26,800 nt of DNA from Pseudomonadota bacterium. GTDB taxonomy: Bacteria; Pseudomonadota; Alphaproteobacteria; Acetobacterales; Acetobacteraceae. The stretch covers positions 1-26,800 of the forward strand of contig JAKAZX010000007.1 in assembly GCA_021826485.1 (NCBI GenBank), in the 5' to 3' direction. Below, piece by piece: positions 8,191 to 15,740 of the stretch (positions within the stretch are counted from its first letter, which is position 1; every line of letters starts with the position of its first letter). The notes beneath the pieces are model-generated. The model made no database searches. It was not told the DNA's origin and saw nothing but the letters and a program-made list of their open reading frames with translations. The position numbers and the translations under genes are program-made.

Positions 8191-9864
8191 ATGACCGACT
8201 GGCTGCCGCCGGAGCGTTCGGAGCACGGGCCGACCAATCGCCGTCCCCGCCGCTCGATGCCCATGCACGCCGACGACCACTGGCTGCATGTCCACTGGTA
8301 CGAGGCGCCGCGGGAGGATCCGGCCTGGCCCGAGGTCTACGTCTATACGGAGGCCATGACATATGCGCCGGGCGACGAAGTGCGGTTGCACGTCAGTTGC
8401 TCCGCCTCGCGCTGGTCGGTGGAGATCTATCGGGACGGGCTGCATCCGGTGCCGGTGCATCGGGCCGACGATCTTCCCGGCGGCTTCGTGCCCGCGCCGA
8501 AGACCGCATATCGCGATGGCTGCGGATGGCCGGTGCGGCATGCCTGGCGGCTGCCGCAGGACCTGCCGTCCGGCTATTATCGCGTTGTCGCCACCTGCGC
8601 CCGGCCTGACGGTGCGCGGTTCATGCAGCATCATTTCTTCGTGGTGCGGCCGCGCGGTGTTGCGCCGGCGGGGCATCGACGATTGCTGCTGCTGCTGCCG
8701 ACCGCGACCTGGACGGCTTATAACGATTGGGGCGGCGCGAACCACTATCTCGGCGTCGACGGTCCGGCCGGCGATCGGGCGTCGCCGGTGCTCAGCCTGC
8801 AACGGCCGTGGACGCGCGGCCAGGTATGGCTGCCGGAAGGGGCGCCGCGCATCTGCGCCGATCCGCCGCCGGAACTGAACGCCGCGACGCGCTACCCGAT
8901 GAAGGAATGGGCTTATGCCAACGGCTTCGGGCAATACTATGCCGCCGCCGGCTGGGCGCAATACGACCGGCACTTCGTCCGCTGGGCGCAGCGCGAGGGT
9001 TATGCGCTCGATCTGGTGACGCAGACCGATCTGCATTTCCGTCCGGAGGTTCTCGATGGCTACCGCTGCGTCGTGATCGTCGGCCATGACGAATACTGGT
9101 CGGCGCCGATGCGCACAGCGTTGGAGGCATATACCGAGACCGGCGGTCGCGTCGCGCGGTTCGGTGCCAATTTCGTTTGGCAGATCCGGCTGGAGGATGA
9201 GGGGCGTCGCCAGCTCTGCTACAAATTCCGCGCACCGCAGGAAGACCCGGTGCGCGACACCGCCGATTCGCGGCTGCTGACCACGGCGTGGGAGGCGCCG
9301 GAAGTGGGCTGGCCCGGCGCCTCGACCGTCGGCGTGAACGGGGTGGAAGGACTGTATGCGTCCTGGGGCGGATTTTCGCCGCGCGGGCAGCGCGGCTTCA
9401 CCGTCTATCGTCCGGAACACTGGGCGTTCGACGACACATCGCTCTATTACGGCGATCTGTTCGGGGGGGAGGCACGCATCTTCGGCTATGAGGTGGATGG
9501 CCTGGACTACACGTTCCGCGACGGATTGCCGTACCCGACCGGTCGCGACGGCGCGTCCCTCGAAATCGATATTCTGGCGATGGCGCCCGCCGTGCTGGCG
9601 GAGGGCGAGCGGCACGGCGACGGTTTCCGCTCCTATCTCGGCGATTCCGATCTGCGGGGGATCGCACGGCTGATGACCGGGGGCGAGACGCCCGCCGCCC
9701 TTGCCCGCTACCGCTACGGGGCGGGGATGATGGTGAGCATGCGCAAGGGGCGCGGCGAGGTGTTCACGGCCGCGAGCTGCGAGTGGGTGATGGGGCTGAA
9801 GCGCAACGACGCGGCAACGCAGCAGATCACCCGCAACGTACTGAACCGCTTTCTCGCCGACTGA
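8191..9864 (+). CDS. N,N-dimethylformamidase large-subunit-like protein
   Basis: This 557-residue protein resembles the large (beta) subunit of N,N-dimethylformamidase, an iron-dependent amide hydrolase. The diagnostic stretch is TAYNDWGG (Y177) followed by VIVGHDEYWS (H299, E301). From memory, the Paracoccus enzyme binds iron through two tyrosines and one glutamate, and its Glu lies in a matching HDE context. Y177 and E301 are therefore candidate ligands; the second Tyr could not be placed securely. Compared with the roughly 760-residue enzyme this protein is about 200 residues shorter, apparently at the N terminus, and no small-subunit gene is adjacent. There is no signal peptide. The ATG has a good GGAGGT ribosome-binding site about eight bases upstream and lies 20 bases after the lactonase. 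It ends the operon and converges on a permease gene with a 22-base gap. Family confidence is good, but amidase activity is an inference. Confidence 0.8.
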   Translation: MTDWLPPERSEHGPTNRRPRRSMPMHADDHWLHVHWYEAPREDPAWPEVYVYTEAMTYAPGDEVRLHVSCSASRWSVEIYRDGLHPVPVHRADDLPGGFVPAPKTAYRDGCGWPVRHAWRLPQDLPSGYYRVVATCARPDGARFMQHHFFVVRPRGVAPAGHRRLLLLLPTATWTAYNDWGGANHYLGVDGPAGDRASPVLSLQRPWTRGQVWLPEGAPRICADPPPELNAATRYPMKEWAYANGFGQYYAAAGWAQYDRHFVRWAQREGYALDLVTQTDLHFRPEVLDGYRCVVIVGHDEYWSAPMRTALEAYTETGGRVARFGANFVWQIRLEDEGRRQLCYKFRAPQEDPVRDTADSRLLTTAWEAPEVGWPGASTVGVNGVEGLYASWGGFSPRGQRGFTVYRPEHWAFDDTSLYYGDLFGGEARIFGYEVDGLDYTFRDGLPYPTGRDGASLEIDILAMAPAVLAEGERHGDGFRSYLGDSDLRGIARLMTGGETPAALARYRYGAGMMVSMRKGRGEVFTAASCEWVMGLKRNDAATQQITRNVLNRFLAD

Positions 9865-9886
9865 CCGGGATGCTGCCTGAACGGCG

Positions 9887-10711
9887 CTATCCCTTCACCG
9901 CGCCGAAGGTCAGGCCGCGGATCAGATGGCGCTGGACCAGCAGGGTGAAGATCACCGGCGGCAGCATGATGCCGATGGCTCCGGCCGCCGAAAGCGACCA
10001 GTAGTTGATGTCCTCCCCGCCATATTCGGCAATCGCGACCGGCAGCGTCTTGGTGTGGCTGCCGGTGAGGATCAGCGCGAACAGGAACTCGTTATAGGCG
10101 AGCAGCATGCTGAACAGCGCCGTCACGGCGACGCCCGGGCGCACCGTCGGCAGCACGACAAGCCGGAATGCCTGCCAGCGGTTGCATCCGTCGATCAGCG
10201 CCGCCTCGTCCAGTTCGACCGGAACATCGGCGAAGAAGCTGCGCATCAGCCAGATGGTGAACGGCTGGTTCACGGCCACCATCGCCAGCACCATCGCCGG
10301 ATAGGTGTCGATGATGCCGAGCCAGCGCGCCATGACGAAGAACGGGATGGCGAGCAGGATCTGCGGCAGCATCCGCACCGCCAGCAGCCCGATCAGCAGC
10401 GGCTGCGCCACGCGGCTGCGCATGCGCGCCAGGGCATAGGCCGCGAGCGTGCCGACGGGAACCGAGATCAGCACGGTGACGCCGGCGATCACCAGGCTGT
10501 TCAGCAGATAGCCGGCAAATCCCCGCTCCAGCCAAACCTCCTGGTGGAATTCCAGGGTCGGCGTGAAGATCAGCTTCGGCGGAATCGCGAAGGCATCTGC
10601 CGGCTGCTTCAGGGAGATCAGCAGGCCCCACAGGATCGGCACCAGATTGACCAGCGTGAACAGCACGAGCGCAGCCAGCAGCAGCCGATGGCGGTTGCGA
10701 CGGGCGGCCAT
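9887..10711 (-). CDS. ABC transporter permease, MalG/UgpE (CUT1-like) type
   Basis: This 274-residue inner-membrane protein is one of two permeases of a carbohydrate-type importer. It has a basic N-terminus, a first helix (about residues 10-34), the family region FAIPPKLIFTPTLEFHQ, and four to five further hydrophobic spans. The ATPase-contact loop has the EAA motif at residues 169-171 (LDEAALIDGCNRWQAFRL), and the C terminus RHLIRGLTFGAVKG is typical of MalG-type subunits. The start is ambiguous: ATG at 10709-10711 gives a one-base overlap with the upstream stop (TGATG), while GTG at 10712-10714 gives a four-base overlap and adds one residue. It is the last gene of the leftward operon; no ATPase gene follows and the next gene converges. 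Confidence 0.93.
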   Translation of the reverse strand: MAARRNRHRLLLAALVLFTLVNLVPILWGLLISLKQPADAFAIPPKLIFTPTLEFHQEVWLERGFAGYLLNSLVIAGVTVLISVPVGTLAAYALARMRSRVAQPLLIGLLAVRMLPQILLAIPFFVMARWLGIIDTYPAMVLAMVAVNQPFTIWLMRSFFADVPVELDEAALIDGCNRWQAFRLVVLPTVRPGVAVTALFSMLLAYNEFLFALILTGSHTKTLPVAIAEYGGEDINYWSLSAAGAIGIMLPPVIFTLLVQRHLIRGLTFGAVKG

Positions 10712-11562
10712 CACACCACCTCCCGCCCGCGGCGCTGGAGGAACAGGATCATGCCGACGATCAGGCCGGCGATCAGCAGCAGCGTCAGCACGCCGAGTGC
10801 GGAGGCGCGACCGACTTCCAGCATGCGGAAGGCGAGCTGATAGGTGTACAGCGTGATCGTCTCGGTCGCAGTGCCGGGACCGCCGTTGGTCAGCACATAG
10901 ACAAGGTCGAAGAAGCGGAACGCATCCATGACGCGGATCGCCACGACGAACACGATCAGCGGCTTCATCATCGGCAGGATCACGTAGCGCAGCCGCTGCC
11001 AGCCATTGGCGCCGTCGATCTCGGCTGCCTCGATCAGGCTGGTGTCGAAGCTTTGCAGCCCGGCATACAGCACCAGCATCAGGAACGGCATGAACCGCCA
11101 GGTATCGGCCAGGACCAGGCTGGCCTTCGCCCAGATCGGGTCGCCCAGCCAGTCGGGCGGGAACACGTTGAAGGAGATGAATACCGAATCAAGCAATCCC
11201 CAGCGGCCCATGAACATCCATTTGAGGAAGATGGCCGCGACCACTGGCGTCACGACATGGGGCAGGAAGTTCAGCAGCGTGATGGTGCGCACCCACGCCC
11301 CAACGGCATAAAGCGCCAACGCCAGCGCCAGTCCGATCGCAAGCTGCAGGGCGACACTGGCGCCGACGATGATGACTGTGGTGAGCAGGTCGCTCCAGAA
11401 CCGCTCCTCCGCCAGCAGGCCGAGATAATTGCCCAGACCCACGAAGCGGAGGCCGGTGCCGCCGAGATAGTACGAGAAGAAGCTGTAATAGACCGCCGAT
11501 GCCAGCGGATAGGCCAGCACGAGCGCCATGATGAGGACGCTCGGCAGCAGGAACAGCCACAT
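10711..11562 (-). CDS. ABC transporter permease, MalF/UgpA (CUT1-like) type
   Basis: This 283-residue inner-membrane protein is the partner permease. The N terminus starts directly in a hydrophobic helix (WLFLLPSVLIMALVLAYPL), followed by SAVYYSFFSYYLGG and VGLGNYLGLL, standard for UgpA/MalF-type subunits. The EAA loop is at residues 178-180 (IEAAEIDGANGWQRLRYVILP), followed by the conserved LTNGGPGTATETITLYTYQLAF region. The start ATG is 12 bases after the binding-protein stop, and the gene overlaps the next permease by one to four bases, so the three form a single unit. No periplasmic P2-type insertion like that of E. coli MalF is present. Substrate is unknown; sugars are usual for the family, but the neighbouring amidohydrolase and Rieske genes argue for another solute. 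Confidence 0.93.
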   Translation of the reverse strand: MWLFLLPSVLIMALVLAYPLASAVYYSFFSYYLGGTGLRFVGLGNYLGLLAEERFWSDLLTTVIIVGASVALQLAIGLALALALYAVGAWVRTITLLNFLPHVVTPVVAAIFLKWMFMGRWGLLDSVFISFNVFPPDWLGDPIWAKASLVLADTWRFMPFLMLVLYAGLQSFDTSLIEAAEIDGANGWQRLRYVILPMMKPLIVFVVAIRVMDAFRFFDLVYVLTNGGPGTATETITLYTYQLAFRMLEVGRASALGVLTLLLIAGLIVGMILFLQRRGREVV

Positions 11563-11574
11563 GTGCAGTTGCGC

Positions 11575-12825
11575 TCAGCTCTTGTAGTAGCCGCGGGCGG
11601 TCAGCAGATCGGTCACCTCGCGCGATGCCGCCGACATCGCGTCCTGCACCGGCATCTGCCCGACGATCGCCTGCACCATGCGCTTGGTCGCGAGTTCGGC
11701 CACCTCGTTGAATTCGGCCAGCGCCGGCAGTGGTTCGGCCACGTCCAGCGCACGCGACACCGCCGGATACCAACGCAGGCGCGCCTGGATGTCAGGGTCG
11801 CGCAGCACCGTGCGGCGCGGCGGCACGCACAGGCTGGCCGCCTCGCGCTGGTTCGTTTCGGACAGCGCCTGCGCCAGCAGCCGGAACAGCGCGTCCTTGT
11901 CCTTTTCCGTTCTACGGTTGATCGCATAGGCATCCGTGGTCATGGCCTGCTTGCCGCCGGGCGGCACCGTCCACTGGATCCTGCCGACGACCCGCGATGT
12001 CTCAGGCTTGTCCATGGCGGCGCAGCGGGTCGCCCATTGCTGGCCGGTGGCGGCGATGTCCTGCGCGAAGTTCACCGTGTTCTCGTCGTTTGACTGGGCG
12101 GTGAAGCCCGGCACGGCGAAGCGCGTCAGCCGCTCGTAGAGCGCGATGGCGGCGATGTCGCGCGGGCCGGCGAAGCGCGGGTGCCAGTCCTTGTCAAACC
12201 AGCCGTCGCCCACCGTGTTCAGCACGCTTTGCAGCTCGTACGGCGGCATGTCCCATTTCAGGCTGATCGTGGTGCCGCTGCGGCGCGGCGTGTTCAGCGC
12301 CTGTGCCAGGGTCACCGAATCGTCCCAGCTTGCCGGCGGCGCAAGGTGCTGCGCCTCCAGCAGGTCGGCGCGATAGGCATAGAGCAGCACGTTGGTGGTG
12401 ATCGGCATTGCGTACAGATGGCCCTCGTACGAGCAGCCGCGCAACGACGCCGGGTTGATGTCGTCCAGGTGGAACTCCTCGCGGTGCCGGTCCCACAGCG
12501 CGTCGAGCGGCTCCAGCCAGCCGCTCTTGGCGAAGCTGGTGACGGTGGTGCTGTTCACCCACAGCACATCTGGCGTGCTGGCGCCGGAGGACAGGGCGAT
12601 CCGCTCAAGCTGCGCGGCCTGGCCCGATGGCATCAGGCGCGCATCCACCGTGGTGCCGGGCACCGCAGTGGTCAGCTTCTTCGCGTAGAATTCCAGCGCC
12701 GGGTAGCGGTGGCTGAGCAGTTGCACCGGCTCGTCCGCCCGTGCCGTGCGTGCCAGGGCAGGGGCGGCCAGCGCAGCGGCGGACAGGGCGAGCAGACGGC
12801 GGCGGCCGGTCGGCTTGAATGTCAT
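11575..12825 (-). CDS. ABC transporter family 1 solute-binding protein (copy A), Tat-type signal
   Basis: This 416-residue protein should deliver a ligand to the two downstream permeases. I chose ATG at 12823-12825 because a good AGGAAG lies seven bases upstream and the signal then starts normally; a GTG at 12844-12846 that overlaps the Rieske stop would add seven residues. The N terminus has three arginines (R8-R10) before a moderate hydrophobic stretch and ends ARA-D31, resembling a twin-arginine signal. The mature part begins EPVQLLSHRYPALEF and contains VNSTTVTSFAKSGWLEPLD, typical of SBP_bac_1 proteins. It is clearly paralogous to the binding protein at 14482-15726, sharing about half the residues in the first third by eye, plus QQWATR, VPPRR and TARGY blocks. 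The ligand is unknown. Confidence 0.91.
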   Translation of the reverse strand: MTFKPTGRRRLLALSAAALAAPALARTARADEPVQLLSHRYPALEFYAKKLTTAVPGTTVDARLMPSGQAAQLERIALSSGASTPDVLWVNSTTVTSFAKSGWLEPLDALWDRHREEFHLDDINPASLRGCSYEGHLYAMPITTNVLLYAYRADLLEAQHLAPPASWDDSVTLAQALNTPRRSGTTISLKWDMPPYELQSVLNTVGDGWFDKDWHPRFAGPRDIAAIALYERLTRFAVPGFTAQSNDENTVNFAQDIAATGQQWATRCAAMDKPETSRVVGRIQWTVPPGGKQAMTTDAYAINRRTEKDKDALFRLLAQALSETNQREAASLCVPPRRTVLRDPDIQARLRWYPAVSRALDVAEPLPALAEFNEVAELATKRMVQAIVGQMPVQDAMSAASREVTDLLTARGYYKS

Positions 12826-12842
12826 GGGCGCGCTTCCTCGTG

Positions 12843-13256
12843 TCACATCTCGACGACGACGTAGTCCTCGTCACGCGTCACCGGCACCGTCTCGGCGACG
12901 TACGGGCCTTCGACGACGGTCTGGCCCGGCGTCACGGCAACCGGAAAGGCGCGGGTGCGCACCCGCTCCGGATCGCAATAGGATTGTCCGGTGCGGATAT
13001 CGAACTCCCAGCCGTGCCAGGGGCAGCGCAGGATCTCTCCCTGGCGTTCGTAGCGGTAGGAGCCGGGCTGGTCGGACAGCAGCAGCCCGGTCAGCCGGCC
13101 GTCGCACAGGCTGCCGCCCTGATGCGGGCAGCGATTGAACAGGCCGAAGAATTCGCCGCCGATGTTGAAGATCGCGATCGGCCGGCCGCGCACCGTCACC
13201 AGCTTGCGGCCGCCCGGCGGAATCTCGGCGACGCGGGCGACGACATGGCGGCTCAT
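12843..13256 (-). CDS. Rieske [2Fe-2S] ferredoxin-like protein
   Basis: This 137-residue stand-alone Rieske protein carries both cluster-binding boxes: C43-P-H45 in NRCPHQGGSLCDG and C78-P-W-H81 in LRCPWHGWEFD. The spacing fits a [2Fe-2S] cluster held by two Cys and two His. It lacks the catalytic domain of a ring-hydroxylating oxygenase and has no signal or membrane anchor, so it looks like a soluble electron-transfer component or the small partner of an oxygenase. No oxygenase alpha subunit or flavin reductase is seen nearby. Its start overlaps the amidohydrolase stop by four bases, and it is followed 17 bases later by the binding protein, so it is inside the importer operon. Single-domain Rieske proteins next to amidohydrolase-2 enzymes suggest aromatic or xenobiotic breakdown, which is an inference. 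Confidence 0.92.
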   Translation of the reverse strand: MSRHVVARVAEIPPGGRKLVTVRGRPIAIFNIGGEFFGLFNRCPHQGGSLCDGRLTGLLLSDQPGSYRYERQGEILRCPWHGWEFDIRTGQSYCDPERVRTRAFPVAVTPGQTVVEGPYVAETVPVTRDEDYVVVEM

Positions 13257-14323
13257 GCCGGCAGCTCCGCCAGCCGCGGATAGGTGGCAAGCGGGTTGTC
13301 CAGCATGATCCGCCGCGCCAGCGATTCGGGGAATCCCTCTGGCAGCACGGCATCGCCGTCAAACTGCCAATGCGGGTAGTCGGTCGAGAACAGCAGCACC
13401 TCATCGGATTGCAGGTGATCCAGGATGCGCAGCAGCGTGTCGCGATCGGGCGGCGCATCAATCGGCTGCAACGTCAGGCGCACATTGCTGCGCACGATGT
13501 CCGCCGGCGCGCGGTCCACCCATGGCACTTCCATGCGCAGCCCGCGCCAGAACTTCGTCATTCGCCACAACTGGGCGGGCAGCCAGGTCACGCCGGATTC
13601 CAGCAGCACCACTTTCAGCGTCGGGAAGCGGGTGAACACGCCCTCGCTCACCAGGCTGGTCAACTGGGTCTGGAACGCCTGCGCCTGGCCGACATAATCC
13701 TCGGTATGGTAGGTCGGCCAGCCGATCGGCGTCGGCGGATTGTGGTAGCTGGAGCCGGGATGAATTCCGATCGGCAGGCCGTGCCGCTCGGCCGCGGCAT
13801 AGATCGGCCAGTATTGCCGCTTGCCCAGCAGCCGGTCGTTCATCGCCAGCACCAGCACCTGCACGAAGCGGCGGTCGGCGGCGCGGCGCTCGATCTCCTC
13901 GACGGCGAGTTCGGTGTTCTGGATCGGCACGACGATGGAGGCGCGCAGCCGAGGATCACGGTCCAGCCATTCGCGCGCCAGCCATTCGTTCACCGCGCGC
14001 GCCATCGCCGCCGCCAGATCCTCCGAGAACAGCAGTTGCACGCCGTACAGGCAGTTGGCGATGGCGATGCTGCTGCCGAAGCCGTCCAGCGCCTCCCGCT
14101 GCACGCGGGCCAGTTCGCTCGCCGGCTTGCCCTCCTTCGGTCGCCAGTCCGGCCGGCAGGTCAGCGGCGCATTGGCGGGGTAGGAGATCGACACCAGATC
14201 GTCCATGCCGCGCGTGACCACCTGGTCGCGCCAGTGATCGTCCAGATACGGCAGCAGGGCGGCGAGCCCCGGCACGGCCGGGTGGATGTCGCAGTCGATG
14301 GCGCCAGTCAGGTCCAGTGGCAC
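13253..14323 (-). CDS. Amidohydrolase-2 family metal-dependent hydrolase or decarboxylase (copy A)
   Basis: This 356-residue protein belongs to the amidohydrolase-2 (ACMSD/LigW-like) TIM-barrel family, which includes decarboxylases and hydrolases of aromatic-acid pathways. Probable metal-site residues are D12 and H14 in DCDIHP, H188 in PIGIHPGSS and D315 in FSTDYPHW. The first position is Asp rather than the His or Glu seen in better-studied members. The start is GTG at 14321-14323; no in-frame ATG is near, and GGGGGAGAG lies just upstream, which supports it. It is the first gene of the leftward operon (amidohydrolase, Rieske, binding protein, two permeases) and diverges from the second binding protein. 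It is paralogous to the enzyme at 15741-16859, sharing the DCD-x-H start, the VV-x-PE or VVPIQNTE region and the TDYPHW block. The reaction is unknown. Confidence 0.9.
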   Translation of the reverse strand: MPLDLTGAIDCDIHPAVPGLAALLPYLDDHWRDQVVTRGMDDLVSISYPANAPLTCRPDWRPKEGKPASELARVQREALDGFGSSIAIANCLYGVQLLFSEDLAAAMARAVNEWLAREWLDRDPRLRASIVVPIQNTELAVEEIERRAADRRFVQVLVLAMNDRLLGKRQYWPIYAAAERHGLPIGIHPGSSYHNPPTPIGWPTYHTEDYVGQAQAFQTQLTSLVSEGVFTRFPTLKVVLLESGVTWLPAQLWRMTKFWRGLRMEVPWVDRAPADIVRSNVRLTLQPIDAPPDRDTLLRILDHLQSDEVLLFSTDYPHWQFDGDAVLPEGFPESLARRIMLDNPLATYPRLAELPA

Positions 14324-14420
14324 GCTCTCTCTCCCCCGTCCGGCCGGCTGGCCGGTTCGCTGGCGGGAAGCCTAGCGGCAGCGGCGGCACAGCGGGAGAT
14401 GCGATTTGCGCGTGGTGCGG

Positions 14421-14475
14421 TTGACAGCGCCGCTGCCCCCGCCGCTAGATCGCCGCGGGCGCACGCCCGGGAGGA
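14421..14475 (+). promoter_or_regulatory. Probable sigma70-like promoter and ribosome-binding site for the second binding protein
   Basis: In the 158-base divergent gap (14324-14481), a perfect TTGACA (14421-14426) is followed after 18 bases by CTAGAT (14445-14450), a common -35/-10 pair in alphaproteobacteria. A strong GGGAGGA ribosome-binding site at 14469-14475 precedes the ATG at 14482 by six bases. The predicted transcript leader would be only about 25 bases long. No comparably good promoter was found for the leftward amidohydrolase in the same gap. Confidence 0.6.
14456..14469. repeat. Short perfect inverted repeat in the leader of the second binding-protein gene
   Basis: CGGGCG (14456-14461), CA, then CGCCCG (14464-14469) forms a perfect 6-bp inverted repeat. 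Its right arm ends on the first G of the ribosome-binding site and it lies just downstream of the -10 box. It could be a small operator or an RNA hairpin affecting translation. In DNA this GC-rich such short repeats also arise by chance. Confidence 0.3.
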
Positions 14476-14481
14476 TGCAGC

Positions 14482-15726
14482 ATGAACGACACCATCCGGC
14501 TGGGCCGCCGTGCGCTGGTCGCGGGCGCCCTCGCGGCGCCCATGATCCGCCGCGCCCGGGCCGACACGCCGGTTCAGCTCATCAGCCATCGCTATCCGGC
14601 GCTGGAATTCTGGGCCGAGAAGATGAAGTCCGCGGTCCCCGGCACGGAGGTGAGCGCGCAGCTCATGCCGTTCGACAAGGCGCTGGAACTGGAGACGATC
14701 GCGCTGTCCTCCCACGCCGACACGCTCGACCTCGTCTATGTCAACGAGTCGACCTTCCTCAACTTCGCCAAGAACGGCTGGCTGCGTCCGCTGGACGATC
14801 TGTGGGCGAAATACCGCACGCAGTTCCGGCTCGACGACTATCCGGACAACGTCATGCGCTCGCTGACCTATGACGGGCACCTCTACATGCTGCCGGCCGA
14901 TCTGAACGTGATGCTGTTCTTCTATCGCGGCGACCTGCTGGAGAAGGCCGGGCATGCGCCGCCGCGCAGCATCGCCGAATACGCCGATCTGGCGCACCGA
15001 CTGAATTCGCCGCTGCGCGCCGGCACGATCAGTTGCCTTCGCCCGGTCGATGCCTGCCTGAACGAATCCCATTGGTACCTGAATACCATCGGGCCCGGCT
15101 GGTTCGATACGCAGTGGCGGCCGCTGTTCAACACGCCGAAGGGCGTGCAGGCGATCGAGGCGCTGAAGGGGGTGACGCGCAGTGCCCAGCGCGGCTTCGC
15201 CTCCGCCGCCAACGACGAGTGCATGATCGCGCTGGCGCAGGACCTTGCGGTGATGGGGCTGCAATGGGCGACCCGCGCCGGCGCGATGGACGATGCGAAG
15301 CAGTCGCGCATTGCCGGCAAGATGGATTTCATGGCGCCGCCCGACGGGCATGCGCGGTTCAGCACCGACGGCTACGCGCTCTCGGCTTTCAGCCGGCACG
15401 ATCCGGACGTGCTGTTCCGCATTGCCGCAACCGGCGTGAACGAGGCGAACATGCGCGCCGGCGCGGCATTGACGGTGCCGCCGCGGCGCGCGGTGCTGAA
15501 CGACCCGGACCTGCAGCAGCACATCCGCTACTACCACGCCGCGTCCGCGTCGCTGGAAACGGCGACGGCCTTCCCGCAACTGCCGGAATTCTACGCGGTC
15601 GGCGAATTCATCGCGCGGCGCATCATCCAGGCGGTCAGCGGAGAGATGCCGGTCCCCGCGGCACTGGATGCGGCGGCGACCGAGACGCAGACCTTTCTGA
15701 CCGCCCGCGGCTACCGGTTCGGCTGA
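14482..15726 (+). CDS. ABC transporter family 1 solute-binding protein (copy B), Tat-type signal
   Basis: This 414-residue protein is the second family 1 binding protein of the window. Residues 1-27 form a Tat-like signal (R9-R10, a short hydrophobic core, ARA before D28). The mature part starts TPVQLISHRYPALEF, almost the same as copy A, and shares GWLRPLDDLW, LQWATR, VPPRRAVLNDPDLQ and the C-terminal LTARGY. It has its own promoter and a strong ribosome-binding site but no permease or ATPase genes beside it, so it may feed the copy A permeases with a different ligand or act as an accessory receptor. It converges on the second amidohydrolase with a 14-base gap. Family and paralogy are well supported; the ligand and the transporter partnership are inferred. 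Confidence 0.92.
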   Translation: MNDTIRLGRRALVAGALAAPMIRRARADTPVQLISHRYPALEFWAEKMKSAVPGTEVSAQLMPFDKALELETIALSSHADTLDLVYVNESTFLNFAKNGWLRPLDDLWAKYRTQFRLDDYPDNVMRSLTYDGHLYMLPADLNVMLFFYRGDLLEKAGHAPPRSIAEYADLAHRLNSPLRAGTISCLRPVDACLNESHWYLNTIGPGWFDTQWRPLFNTPKGVQAIEALKGVTRSAQRGFASAANDECMIALAQDLAVMGLQWATRAGAMDDAKQSRIAGKMDFMAPPDGHARFSTDGYALSAFSRHDPDVLFRIAATGVNEANMRAGAALTVPPRRAVLNDPDLQQHIRYYHAASASLETATAFPQLPEFYAVGEFIARRIIQAVSGEMPVPAALDAAATETQTFLTARGYRFG

Positions 15727-15740
15727 GCGCGGCCGTCCGG

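Noticed and set aside
9865..9886. Possible bidirectional terminator between the dimethylformamidase-like gene and the converging permease
   Set aside because: The 22-base gap shows no convincing hairpin or T/A tracts.
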